Source: an uncultured Poribacteria bacterium
GTDB lineage: Bacteria; Poribacteria; WGA-4E; WGA-3G
Direction: 5' to 3'
Assembly (NCBI GenBank): GCA_951813545.1
Contig: OX638352.1
Span: 5,303,966 to 5,367,965 of the forward strand
DNA: 64,000 nucleotides
The notes under the pieces were generated by a model. It worked only from the letters and a program-made list of their open reading frames with translations. It did not search any database and was not told where the DNA came from. Of this stretch, positions 41,568 to 50,758 are shown piece by piece. How positions within the stretch are numbered: the stretch's first letter is position 1; each line of letters starts with the position of its first letter. The translations under genes were made by a program, and so were the position numbers.

Positions 41568-44003
41568 CTAAGCCGTGACGGGTCGAATGATTACCTTTAC
41601 CTTTGTTCCCTTAGGTGGAATCACATCGGTATTAACACGATACGTCCGGTCATCGGTCCCCGTTGGTAACGGATGATTGAAAAGTGAATCTGGATCGCGG
41701 TAGACTGCGATAATGTTATGGAAGAGTTGGGTAGTGAATTGCTCATTTTTAATCCGTCCACCCGTGAAGATCCACGGCGTTTCTTGCATCGGCTGCTCCC
41801 GAAAGGCATTCCACACTAACTCGCGTGCGCGGCGCGAAACAACTGCATCCCCTTGTTGCCATTCCACCCAGATTTCAACAGACGAACCTATCGGGACCCG
41901 CGGATCGCCTTCAACTGCAAGGTTCCTACCGGGCTCAAAATCTAAAACACCGAGTGCAGTAAGAATATAAATCGGTTCTGCATCAACAATTAAAATACTT
42001 TCATGTGTTTTACCGAGTTTGCCGCAAGCAAAGAATTCAATATTGGCATCCTCTCCTACAATGTTAATCTCACCGGGTAGTGTTACCTCACGTTTGTTGA
42101 TATTAAAAACAACATTGCCGAGCTGATACACATTTTCGCTAATTTGCTTCGGCTTTGCTAACTGAACATCTGCAGCCGCTGTGGATTGTGGATGAACAGT
42201 GAGTTTCTCCGAAGCAGTATTGTCGTTTTCATCTGAATCAGCAATATCTACGCGTGCTACAAGTTCTATTTCACCTTCCGTCGTGGGTGCCCAGTCCGTT
42301 GAGACGACAGTCTCTCCCAGTTTTGGAGTCCAAAGTACTTCGGTTGAGGCGACCTTTTCGTCATCAACATAAAATCCGACGTTGAGAATTTTGTCGAAAG
42401 GGGTCCCCGTATTCCGAAGCGTTGCACTTAGGCGAACGACTTCGCCGACACGCGGAGAAGGTGGTGAAAACCGAAGACTCCTCGGAACGATTCCGATATT
42501 CGGCTCTGTTGGACCCACCAGCGCGTGGCTTAAGCACATCACAGCAAAACAGGTTGACAAAAAATCGCTCTCAGATCCCATCCATCTCCCATCAGACTCC
42601 TGCTGTGCAACCATCATCTGCGAGATTTCTTTGTACCAATCGTAACCAGCAAACGTGTCTAAGGTTGGCGGAATATCGCTGAATCGTTGTAGCGACAGTA
42701 AGTAGTAATAGAGCCATGAATTGGAACCGGGATTCCGGGTTAAGGTCCAATGCTTTTTCACCCATGCGATACCTTTCTGAACCTGCGGATCATCAACAGA
42801 GACACCACACGCACGAAGTGCCCATAATCCAGTTGCGGTCATGCTGCCGTAGACTCCTATTGCCCACTGGGAGCCGTCGTCAACTAAATTGTAGAGCCAT
42901 CCGCCTGTTTCGGTTTGGTTTCGGCGAATCCACTGCTCGGCGCGTGCCCATGTGTCTGCCGGAATATCAAGCCCCGCCTGCTTCGCAGCATAAAGTGCAT
43001 AGATAACCATGTTCATGTGCGCACCATCAGCTGTATAGCCGTATCCCCAACCGCCATTGTCCCGCTCATCAGCGAACTCACTACCACTGATCGGGAGCTG
43101 CTTTTTGACTAACTGGTTCACAGCAAACTGGGCGCGCTCCCTGTAGGTTGGATCCTGAGTCGCCACCAGAACGGGAATAATCACTGCAAATTGATAAACA
43201 GCGAATTCATTCCAGTCCCCCGCCAACAGAAATTCTAAGCCTTTTTGAACCGGTGGATGCGAAGTTGTGTGTCCGGCTGCAAACAACGTTTGCAACGCCA
43301 ACGCCGTCTCTTGTGTCTGATCTTCACCGAAATTCCAAGCGTTGCCAGGGATAAAATTTTCAGCCAACCCCTTTAAACTTGACCCACAAAGCACACAGAT
43401 TAAGATGAGCTGGTTTTCTGCTCCGCACTGCAAACAGGTCCGGCTATGCTTCCCTTGCTGTGCTTCTATCCAAGCAACACCTTTCGTTACCGCGCTCTGT
43501 ATCTGTTCAGAGGTAACAGGTGGGAATGTTCGCACTTCAGCGGTAAGTGCCGCGTGCGTGGTGTTATTTCCTATATCTTTTTCCTGAATATGTTTTTCAC
43601 CAGTGGGGTTAACAATAGCATAAATTTCTGTCCGACCCGGAGGTGGCTGCCACTGTGTTTTCACTAGCTTCGTCTTTCCGGGTTTCAACTCCAAAATTAC
43701 GTCCTTGCAGAGTATTTGGAGCGGTTGTGTCGCCGGATCCGCCTCGTAAAAATTAACAACCAGATCTTGGTTCATCGTCTGCGTTCCATCACCAATGTTC
43801 TTCACCTCAATAGAAATTGTAATCTCCTCTCCTTCAACAGGAGTCGGATTAGAAAAGGTGATACTGTTAGCATCAACATAGAAATCTGGAAGTTGTGCGA
43901 ATCCAGACGTAGTAAACGAGACAAGAACAAGCACTCCGATTGTGAATTTTAACAACAAGCTTTGGAAGCTTACGCGCTGCGCCAAAAGAGGGGACCTAAT
44001 CAT
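41568..44003 (-). CDS. Exported CARDB/alpha-alpha toroid (prenyltransferase/squalene-cyclase-like) protein
   Basis: About 811 residues from ATG 44003 (GAGGTG 5 nt upstream; the frame opens to 44054). A signal peptide is followed by CARDB domain 1 (about 40-145, 'DFYVDANSITFSNPTPVEGE' in parts). Around 180-205 there is an inserted zinc ribbon 'CLQCGAENQLILICVLCG'. Residues 210-500 are alpha/alpha-barrel repeats with 'GGWGYGYTADGAHMNM', 'TGGWLYNLVDDGS' and 'WMGSESDFLSTCFAVMCLS'. CARDB domain 2 (about 520-600) and a beta-rich end follow. Such toroid proteins are common in planctomycete-like genomes, with function unknown; cyclase activity is not implied because the DxDD motif was not found. Confidence 0.75.
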   Translation of the reverse strand: MIRSPLLAQRVSFQSLLLKFTIGVLVLVSFTTSGFAQLPDFYVDANSITFSNPTPVEGEEITISIEVKNIGDGTQTMNQDLVVNFYEADPATQPLQILCKDVILELKPGKTKLVKTQWQPPPGRTEIYAIVNPTGEKHIQEKDIGNNTTHAALTAEVRTFPPVTSEQIQSAVTKGVAWIEAQQGKHSRTCLQCGAENQLILICVLCGSSLKGLAENFIPGNAWNFGEDQTQETALALQTLFAAGHTTSHPPVQKGLEFLLAGDWNEFAVYQFAVIIPVLVATQDPTYRERAQFAVNQLVKKQLPISGSEFADERDNGGWGYGYTADGAHMNMVIYALYAAKQAGLDIPADTWARAEQWIRRNQTETGGWLYNLVDDGSQWAIGVYGSMTATGLWALRACGVSVDDPQVQKGIAWVKKHWTLTRNPGSNSWLYYYLLSLQRFSDIPPTLDTFAGYDWYKEISQMMVAQQESDGRWMGSESDFLSTCFAVMCLSHALVGPTEPNIGIVPRSLRFSPPSPRVGEVVRLSATLRNTGTPFDKILNVGFYVDDEKVASTEVLWTPKLGETVVSTDWAPTTEGEIELVARVDIADSDENDNTASEKLTVHPQSTAAADVQLAKPKQISENVYQLGNVVFNINKREVTLPGEINIVGEDANIEFFACGKLGKTHESILIVDAEPIYILTALGVLDFEPGRNLAVEGDPRVPIGSSVEIWVEWQQGDAVVSRRARELVWNAFREQPMQETPWIFTGGRIKNEQFTTQLFHNIIAVYRDPDSLFNHPLPTGTDDRTYRVNTDVIPPKGTKVKVIIRPVTA

Positions 44004-44118
44004 AATGCACCTCACATCTATCAGAAAAATTGTAGTCGTTCTGGCGAGTGCCACAATCAGATTTTAGTTCATCTTCCAACGAGGCGAACGTGGCGACTCA
44101 ATTCCTATTGGTTCTAAA

Positions 44119-45114
44119 CTAATTTCCCGTCCAATATCCAACGGAAACCGAGGAGGGTTGCGGGATAGGGTTTTTGAACAACTGTGTGGGCGTTTGTCCA
44201 TCCCATCTCCACTTGCTAATTTCACCTTGGAATGTCTCACCGAGCAGGTCCGCGACCCAAATACCGCCATCCGCGGGTGAAACGCTTATTGCCACAATCG
44301 CCATTCCGGCCAGAAACCCCGGAACCTTTGTACCGTCTGCCTCTACAACTTCGGTCGTTTTTGTCCCATCAGCTGTCAAGTTTACCAACATTGATTGTTG
44401 CGAAACGACCCAAACACTTCCATCTACAAGGTTGATACGCGGGGACGTAGGATTCGGAATATCGGTAATTTCTACAAGTTTCTGCCCACTGGGTGAAACA
44501 CGCATCAGAACGCTGTGCTGACTGTCCGCAATCCAAGCGTTTCCCTCGTAGTCAACGGTTACACCTTTTGGTTCACCCATCGTCGGTGCATCCGCTATCT
44601 TAGTCCCTGCGGCATCGTAACGCTCAATGGGGCCGCGGGCGTTTGTTATCCATGCGGAACCGTCCTTCGGATTCACTGCCACTGCCGGTTCATGGGCGGG
44701 TATCGTCACGACAGCTTGGAGAGCTCGGGTGCCATCGTCGAGTTGTGTTTCAACGACTTTTTTAACACCATCATAACCAGCAATCCATGCAGAGCCATCC
44801 GCGGGGTTAATGGATACCATGTTCGGACGATTGATATCCGGAATCGCGAGAAAATCGCCGGTATTTGGATTATAACGATAAACAGTATTTGCTGCCGAGA
44901 CTGCGATCCAGACAACGCCATCCGCTGGATTCACTTCCGCAGCACTCGCCTGCGGTAAATTTGGGATAACCTGCGGATCTGCGTTTCCATCGGCATATAA
45001 TTTATAAACTGTATCTCCTTTGCTTACGACCCAACATTCACCATTGTATTGTCCATAGCCGGTGGCAACGCATAGAAGCAACAGCATCGCTACCCAAAAC
45101 ATCTGCTTTATCAT
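44119..45114 (-). CDS. Exported beta-propeller (Vgb/NHL-like) protein
   Basis: 331 residues. A signal peptide (1-21, ending GYG) is followed by six or seven repeats of the type 'VNPADGSAWIAGYDGVKK' and 'VDYEGNAWIADSQHSV', i.e. the 'DGxxWIAD' blade pattern of virginiamycin-B-lyase/NHL-like propellers. No lyase His pair was recognised, so a binding role is more likely. The stop lies 115 nt before the toroid gene start, on the same strand. Confidence 0.68.
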   Translation of the reverse strand: MIKQMFWVAMLLLLCVATGYGQYNGECWVVSKGDTVYKLYADGNADPQVIPNLPQASAAEVNPADGVVWIAVSAANTVYRYNPNTGDFLAIPDINRPNMVSINPADGSAWIAGYDGVKKVVETQLDDGTRALQAVVTIPAHEPAVAVNPKDGSAWITNARGPIERYDAAGTKIADAPTMGEPKGVTVDYEGNAWIADSQHSVLMRVSPSGQKLVEITDIPNPTSPRINLVDGSVWVVSQQSMLVNLTADGTKTTEVVEADGTKVPGFLAGMAIVAISVSPADGGIWVADLLGETFQGEISKWRWDGQTPTQLFKNPIPQPSSVSVGYWTGN

Positions 45115-45654
45115 TTGTATCTCCTCTTTTGCTTTATATGCGCCTTGTAAGCGCGCTATCTATGATTCGTAAGAGCGCGCGAAACGCGACGCTTCCATTT
45201 TTAAATCCTAACACAGTTTACCTTAATTCGCAAGAAATTTTGTGTATACGTAGGATGTGCCTACCTGCCTAATGTATTAACGAAGTCGGACAATTCTAAC
45301 TCTTTCTTTTTTCCTGCACCTTTTTAAAAAATTGTGTATACTAAAATGAAAAGCATTTGAACTCACGGCAATTGAATGTGCTTAAAACCTTATATCAATT
45401 TCTGGAAGAGAAAAATGGAATTTATTTTAGATGTGTAGCAAATTCCGTGCCAATTTGAACAATACCACACTGACGAAGTTCTCTACAAAATCCAGAGAAA
45501 GCACTGCACAAAATGGGGCATCCTTTAGACTCGGTTGCACGAAATGGGGCGCACTTAATAACCTAAGCTGCCTCTAACCTTTTAGGTAGCAATTTGGGTC
45601 ATACTATCATAAAATCTGATAGAATATCTTCTCAGCAGAAGGAGAAATGTCTAA
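45115..45654. promoter_or_regulatory. Long regulatory gap upstream of the CDF gene
   Basis: 540 bp without a gene. It holds a -10-like TATACT (45337-45342) in a block (45330-45415) that resembles 46440-46530 upstream of the next gene; a direct repeat TGCACRAAATGGGGC at 45505-45520 and 45536-45551 (31-bp period); a hairpin near 45569-45592 (GCTgCCT…AGGtAGC); and CTATCA/TGATAG arms at 45606-45624, just before AGGAG and the start codon. Confidence 0.5.
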
Positions 45655-46326
45655 ATGTTCCTAACACAGAAAGTAATCAGTAAAGAAACAGAAATACAAG
45701 CTTTTCGGTGGGCACTGCGATTGAGTGCATTTACGATTGGCTATAATTTCATAGAAGGAATAGTTGCTACCTTGCTGGGATTTCACGACGAAACGCTCGC
45801 ACTTTTGGGTTTCGGGATAGATAGCTTTATTGAGTTAATTTCAGCAATTGGTATCGCCTATATGATTACTCGAATCCGCCGTTTTCCAGATGCATCAAGG
45901 GATAGATTTGAAATCACTGCGTTACGTATCACGGGAAGCTGTTTCTATCTTCTAACAGTCGGGCTTGTTATTACTGTGGTTCTCAATATCGTTCAGAGCC
46001 ATCAACCAGAAACAACCTTCTGGGGGATTGTCATTTCAGCAATTTCAATTATTACGATGTGGGTTCTAATCGTTTTGAAGATGAAGGTCGGAGAACAATT
46101 AGATTCTCAACCCATCATCGCTGATGCGAAATGTACGAAAGTATGTCTTTGGATGTCGTTTGTCCTATTAGCATCAAGTCTCATCTACGAACTGACGCAC
46201 TTAGGCTACTTAGATAGTATAGCTGCTCTGGGAATTGCCTATTTCTCAGCAAAGGAAGGAAAAGAAGCGTTTGAAAAGGCACAAGGTAAAAATTCATGCT
46301 GCGATTGTGAAGAAGATGAGACTTGA
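45655..46326 (+). CDS. Cation diffusion facilitator-like membrane protein
   Basis: 223 residues with five or six TM segments. 'ALLGFGIDSFIELISAIGIAYMI' corresponds to the 'SxxADSxxH' metal-binding helix region of CDF proteins (here GIDSFIE), and 'GYLDSIAALGIAYFSAKEG' is a second D-containing helix. It lacks the usual cytoplasmic C-terminal domain and ends in a Cys/Asp tail 'NSCCDCEEDET' that could bind metal. It leads a heavy-metal efflux cluster, which supports a metal-transport role. Substrate unknown. Confidence 0.75.
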   Translation: MFLTQKVISKETEIQAFRWALRLSAFTIGYNFIEGIVATLLGFHDETLALLGFGIDSFIELISAIGIAYMITRIRRFPDASRDRFEITALRITGSCFYLLTVGLVITVVLNIVQSHQPETTFWGIVISAISIITMWVLIVLKMKVGEQLDSQPIIADAKCTKVCLWMSFVLLASSLIYELTHLGYLDSIAALGIAYFSAKEGKEAFEKAQGKNSCCDCEEDET

Positions 46327-46422
46327 TGGCTACTCTACTACCAAAATCTGTAACCTTTTCCGGATTATAATTTAAGGGACGTTCTTAGGTTATAATAACA
46401 TGAAGGGTTTTGACACTTTTTC

Positions 46423-46451
46423 TTGACTTTTTTGAGAAAGTCGTGTATACT
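46423..46451 (+). promoter_or_regulatory. Promoter upstream of the Cys-containing exported protein
   Basis: TTGACT (46423-46428), 17 bp, TATACT (46446-46451). The downstream ~80 bp is similar to 45334-45415. Confidence 0.65.
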
Positions 46452-46525
46452 AAAATGAAAAGTATTTGAACGGAACAGTCAACTGGATGCGTTTAAAGAC
46501 TTATATCACTTTTTGGAAGAAAAAA

Positions 46526-47023
46526 ATGAAATTCATTTCGATGAAAAAAAAGAACGCGATCATTCCTTTGATTTGGGTACTGATCTATCTTTCCATAGTT
46601 CCGATGCAGTTGTCCAACTATGTACTGTGCATTGGGTCGGACGGGCACGTCGAATTTGAAATCGCAGCTGACGGGCGATGCACTGACCTACACGGTCTTT
46701 ATTTTGAAATCGCAGCTGACGGGCGATGCACTGACCTACACGGTCTTTATACGGAACACATGGAAGTTGTGATCGCTGCAGCCGCTTCGGAAGAAGATCA
46801 CTGTGGTTCGTGTATTGATCTCGCCATTTTTGCTTCCATAGACCTTGAATCCTATCTTGTTCCGATCAAAAATGCATCAATACAATCCCACGTTTTCGTA
46901 GTTGCTCCTACGACAGACCAGACGCTCGCTTCTACGATTCTAACACACCCTTCCCGTCTGAACACGCCATCGGTAGTAGATCCTACGCTTATATCTCTTC
47001 GGACCACCACGCTTCTCATTTAA
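46526..47023 (+). CDS. Exported Cys-containing protein of the metal efflux cluster, unknown
   Basis: About 165 residues from ATG 46526 (GGAAG 7 nt upstream; the frame opens at 46466). A Lys-rich start and a hydrophobic segment (about 9-28) suggest a signal or anchor. Then 'VLCIGSDGHVEFEIAADGRC' in parts, 'HCGSCIDLAIF' and a low-complexity Thr/Ser-rich end. The pattern C-x-G-x-DGH … CGxC is recalled from proteins next to Czc-type RND genes, but no function is known. A perfect 48-bp tandem duplication (46655-46750) doubles 16 residues. Confidence 0.6.
   Translation: MKFISMKKKNAIIPLIWVLIYLSIVPMQLSNYVLCIGSDGHVEFEIAADGRCTDLHGLYFEIAADGRCTDLHGLYTEHMEVVIAAAASEEDHCGSCIDLAIFASIDLESYLVPIKNASIQSHVFVVAPTTDQTLASTILTHPSRLNTPSVVDPTLISLRTTTLLI
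46655..46750. repeat. Perfect 48-bp tandem duplication in a coding region
   Basis: 46655-46702 and 46703-46750 are identical, keep the frame, and repeat the segment FEIAADGRCTDLHGLY. The lack of any difference points to a recent event. Confidence 0.95.
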
Positions 47024-47342
47024 AATTTTGCTGCCATTCTACCCCGGTGCAGCTCACATCGCCCTGTTCAATCATAAATTAGGCATTGACGCGTACCGAT
47101 GTGAACGTATTTCAAATATCCCCGTTATCTATCAGTATGTCAAAGCTATTCAGTTGCGGATTTTGTGTCGGTTTTATGCGAGTATCGCGCCTACAGCGAA
47201 GCGTCGCGATCCTGAAATTAACGATGCGATAGAACTGAATGTCTCTGGTAGATGTGACCATTAGTATTTACAGGTCCTTCACACTTCAAATTCCAGAGGA
47301 TACGGACAGACATTCATAAATTATTTTACATGGAGGAGAGAA

Positions 47343-48608
47343 TTGCTTACGAAAACTACATTCAACCATATTTTAATGATAGGCGGAATTTGCCTGTTAA
47401 CGTTGAGCATGGTGCGAATACCGTCCGCCTTTTCAAATGAAGAAAGCAGGATTTCACTTGAGATTGCAATCCAGACAGCATCGCGCGAAAATCCGGGACT
47501 CAACGCAATTCGCGAAAAAATCAAAGTCGCCCGCGCTCGAATTGATGGCATCGCGTTGCTGGGTAATCCAGAACTCGAAACTGAACTTGTTGGGGGTGCC
47601 GACCCTGGACAAAGTCTTGAATTAACGAAGGCTTTCCAACTTGGTGGGCAACGCGGACACCGGAAACAGATTGCGAAGACCCAACTCGAAAAAGTGGACG
47701 CTGAACTCGCTGAAGCATCTCGATCACTTATGAAATCCGTGAAAATCACGTTTTATGAGCTGCTACTCACTCAAGAAAAACTTAAGTTAACTCAAGAGAT
47801 TGTCCAACACAACGAACAGATGTTTGACATCGCACAAGTTCAGTTTGAAACTGGCGACATTTCGGTAACACAAGCAAATTTGGCGAGCATCCAGCTGCAA
47901 TCAGCACTCCGTAAAGCGGCAACGTTAGAGAGTGAATTGCAACTGGTACAACTTGCACTAAACGGATTAATGGGCACTCCGCTTGAATCAGCGCGTATCG
48001 CTGTCGGTGATCTGCATGAAAAAATATCACCAGACACTGCTCAGAACTGGACACTTGACACCTTGAAGACACACGCGCTCGCACATCGCACTGATCTGAA
48101 GTCGCTCCAACTAAATGCACGACTGACTGAAAGCGAACTGCAGCTTGCAAAAGCAGCGAACATTCCAGATATCGGTGTCGGAGCACTTGCCAAACGCAGC
48201 GGAGGTGAGAATGCATTCGGTGTGAAGTTTTCAATTCCGTTGCCCCTGTTCAATCGGAATCGTTCCGAGATTGATGCTGCAAAAGCCCAACAGCAAGTGA
48301 ATGCTGTCGAAATTAACAGTCAAGAACAGCAAATTGCACGAGAAGTGATGGCGGCATTTATTTCGCTGCGTACCGCGCAAAAAACCCTTAAGTTTTATGA
48401 AGGTGATTCTTTGAAGTTACTCAATGAAAATCTCACGTTGACACGTACCGCCTATGAGTTAGGTGAGGCAGAACTCTTAGAGGTTATTTTGATGCAGAAC
48501 GAATTTATCAACACACAATTTGCTTATCTCGATGCGCTCGGAATGTACCATAAGGCGTTGGCTGAACTTGAAGCCGCCGCAGGTATATCTCTTAAATCAG
48601 AAGAGTAA
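47343..48608 (+). CDS. Outer-membrane efflux protein (TolC/CzcC family)
   Basis: 421 residues from TTG 47343, with GGAGGAG 7 nt upstream. A signal peptide (about 1-32) is followed by two OEP repeats with long helices ('LEIAIQTASRENPGLNAIREK', split, and 'GVKFSIPLPLFNRNRSEIDAAKAQ', split). 'FSIPLPLFNRN' is the typical CzcC strand. It forms the outer-membrane channel of the tripartite RND pump. Followed by the adaptor gene after a 223-nt gap that holds a dispersed repeat. Confidence 0.9.
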   Translation: MLTKTTFNHILMIGGICLLTLSMVRIPSAFSNEESRISLEIAIQTASRENPGLNAIREKIKVARARIDGIALLGNPELETELVGGADPGQSLELTKAFQLGGQRGHRKQIAKTQLEKVDAELAEASRSLMKSVKITFYELLLTQEKLKLTQEIVQHNEQMFDIAQVQFETGDISVTQANLASIQLQSALRKAATLESELQLVQLALNGLMGTPLESARIAVGDLHEKISPDTAQNWTLDTLKTHALAHRTDLKSLQLNARLTESELQLAKAANIPDIGVGALAKRSGGENAFGVKFSIPLPLFNRNRSEIDAAKAQQQVNAVEINSQEQQIAREVMAAFISLRTAQKTLKFYEGDSLKLLNENLTLTRTAYELGEAELLEVILMQNEFINTQFAYLDALGMYHKALAELEAAAGISLKSEE

Positions 48609-48727
48609 AATAGAATGGAGACTTAGTAGACACAAACTGTGGGTCTATTCTTATAGTAAAGCCCGTAATTATCTATACACCAACACAAGGGCACCCCTTC
48701 CCAGTAACGGGTGGGGACCCCGGATAC

Positions 48728-48793
48728 AATCCTCGCCAGCGGACATGGGGGTTTGTTCCCTGACGGACTGTAAACATATTTTCGGATTCTACT
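48728..48793. repeat. Dispersed ~65-bp repeat, copy 2
   Basis: Matches 236-302 (see that entry). It lies between the OM channel and adaptor genes, upstream of the adaptor ribosome binding site. Confidence 0.6.
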
Positions 48794-48831
48794 ATAATAC
48801 TGGATTCGGATAACATTAAGGAGAAATTGAA

Positions 48832-50736
48832 ATGTTACGTTATTCTCATCTCACACTATTTTTCGCAATCCCCGTTATGGTAATAGGAGGCTTGATTGCG
48901 ATAGAACTCACTCTCACATCAACCTCGGCTCAAGATGCCCATGTCCACAATGGACAGACACATACCCACGGCGAGCAGGCAACGCAAGCACACAGCCCAG
49001 ATAATGTGGTGACGCTCACCGATAAAGCAAAAGTCAATATCGGTCTGAAGACTGATGAAGCCGATATTCGTGCAATTGAGACGGTTGCGTCTGTTCATGG
49101 AAATGTAATAGCCCATCCCAGACGACAAGCAATTGTCACACCAAGAATCGGCGGTATCGTGAAGCGCATCCATTTCAGCGTTGGCGAAACCCCTAAAAAA
49201 GGTGATGTGCTGCTTGAACTGGAGAGCCTTGATTTACAGATGGCGCAGATCGAACTCCTCGAAGCGGCATCTCAACAGAAATCGCTTGTATCCAAATTGA
49301 CCAGACTGACAGAGGTTTTCGCCAAGCAAATTCGGAGGGAATTACAAACACGGCAGATTGACTATTTGCAATCGCTTTCTGAACTACAGCAGCTGCAAAT
49401 GACGGTCGAAAAACGTAAAGCCCTCGCCGTAACACAGATTACCTCAGCGTTGGAACAGATGCGCGTTAGGTTAGTCAAAGCTGACGTTGAACTCCAATTA
49501 CTTGAGAACACACTCAATAGGATAAAAACCCTCGCGGAAAAGCGTATCTCGGCACAGAAGGACCTTATTGCAAAACAAGCAGAATACAGGAAAGCGAAGA
49601 ATGAATTGGCAGATGCAAAGCGACAATTCCAGATCCTTGGTATCGACGAACAGATGTTGGAAAAGATTCTTCGTGACAGCGGAGAGACATCAATCCTCTC
49701 GCTACTGGATACAGATGAACTGGACAGTAGGGGCGAGGTTACCTCGACCCTACTGGAAAAATACGCGGTGCTCAGCCAGAGAGCAACAGAGTTGATTGAC
49801 GCAGAAGCGGCGTACGAATTCGCGGCTATCAAAGTCGCAGCAAACAAGCAACGTGCTTTGGCTGTCGGATTAACTGATACACTTCTCGAAACCTTGGCTG
49901 AAACTGGTTTGATTGTCCCTTTCGACGATTTATCCACGGATGCGTTGATTGAGAATTACCTCGCCTTTGTGGAGAGTTCGGAAGCACTGGAAGGAGTGCT
50001 CCTACTGGAAGAAAAATTGCGCAACGCTAATATTACCCTGAACAAATTTCGACAGAAACTTCAAGTGTCCGGACTCACACTTGACGATATCGACAAGATT
50101 ACTCAAACAGACCAACCGTCTGCGATGTTCTATGTCATGGCACCAGCCTCCGGGCAAATTACGCAGCAGCACGTGACAGTCGGCACGACGGTTGAAAAAA
50201 GTGATGTCCTCTTCTCAATACTGGACACCGATATTGTCTGGGTTCAAGGGGAAGTTCACGAAGACACACTTGCGTTAATTCAAGACAAATGGCAGATAGG
50301 CAGTGAGGTTCGCATTCACGTTGCCGCTTACCCAGAAACGACCTTCACCGGTAAGATCTCTGGAATCTCAGATGTTGTGGAGCCAGAGGAACAGACCGTT
50401 CACTTTTGGGCAGAAATCGAAAATCCTGATCATCAGCTTAAACCCGGGATGTTTGCTGAACAGACAATTGTCCTTGAAAAGGGGGTCGATGTCTTAAGTG
50501 TTCCGCTGAACGCAGCTCTTGAAGACGGGGGTAGTTGGTTTGTTTTTGTTGAGTACGGTGCTACTTACACCAGACATGAAATTGTGGTCGGGACCAAGGA
50601 TGACCGATACATAGAGATCAGAGATGGTGTACTTCCAGGTGAGCGTGTCGTTATTCAGGGGACGCATCAACTTATGAGTGCCTTAGCAGCTCCTTCCCAA
50701 GGTGTTGATGCACAACAGCATGGACATCCCCACTAA
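48832..50736 (+). CDS. RND efflux periplasmic adaptor (CzcB/CusB-like)
   Basis: 634 residues, long for the family (usually 380-520). The signal segment (about 8-28) is followed by a His-rich stretch ('DAHVHNGQTHTHGEQ') that may bind metal. The biotinyl-lipoyl-like half motif 'GGIVKRIHFSVGETPKKGDVLLELES' appears in parts. A very long helical hairpin (about 140-420) is followed by 'MAPASGQITQQHVTVGTTV', the beta-barrel domain ('VWVQGEVHED') and a membrane-proximal domain. The tail is again His-rich ('DAQQHGHPH'). A palindromic repeat lies in frame at 49725-49755. GGAGAAA precedes the ATG. Confidence 0.9.
   Translation: MLRYSHLTLFFAIPVMVIGGLIAIELTLTSTSAQDAHVHNGQTHTHGEQATQAHSPDNVVTLTDKAKVNIGLKTDEADIRAIETVASVHGNVIAHPRRQAIVTPRIGGIVKRIHFSVGETPKKGDVLLELESLDLQMAQIELLEAASQQKSLVSKLTRLTEVFAKQIRRELQTRQIDYLQSLSELQQLQMTVEKRKALAVTQITSALEQMRVRLVKADVELQLLENTLNRIKTLAEKRISAQKDLIAKQAEYRKAKNELADAKRQFQILGIDEQMLEKILRDSGETSILSLLDTDELDSRGEVTSTLLEKYAVLSQRATELIDAEAAYEFAAIKVAANKQRALAVGLTDTLLETLAETGLIVPFDDLSTDALIENYLAFVESSEALEGVLLLEEKLRNANITLNKFRQKLQVSGLTLDDIDKITQTDQPSAMFYVMAPASGQITQQHVTVGTTVEKSDVLFSILDTDIVWVQGEVHEDTLALIQDKWQIGSEVRIHVAAYPETTFTGKISGISDVVEPEEQTVHFWAEIENPDHQLKPGMFAEQTIVLEKGVDVLSVPLNAALEDGGSWFVFVEYGATYTRHEIVVGTKDDRYIEIRDGVLPGERVVIQGTHQLMSALAAPSQGVDAQQHGHPH
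49725..49755. repeat. Palindromic repeat inside the RND adaptor gene
   Basis: CAGTAGGG-g-CGAGGT-T-ACCTCG-a-CCCTACTG, 14 bp of pairing with one mismatch. The inner arm GGCGAGGTT equals the intergenic copy at 225-233. It encodes the DSRGEVTSTL segment of the helical hairpin. Confidence 0.8.
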
Positions 50737-50758
50737 AGTCGGCAGAGGAGGAGAATCA

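Noticed and set aside
47028..47264. 78-codon ORF between the Cys-protein and the outer-membrane channel gene
   Set aside because: No signal peptide, motif or good ribosome binding site. The region is probably non-coding spacer.
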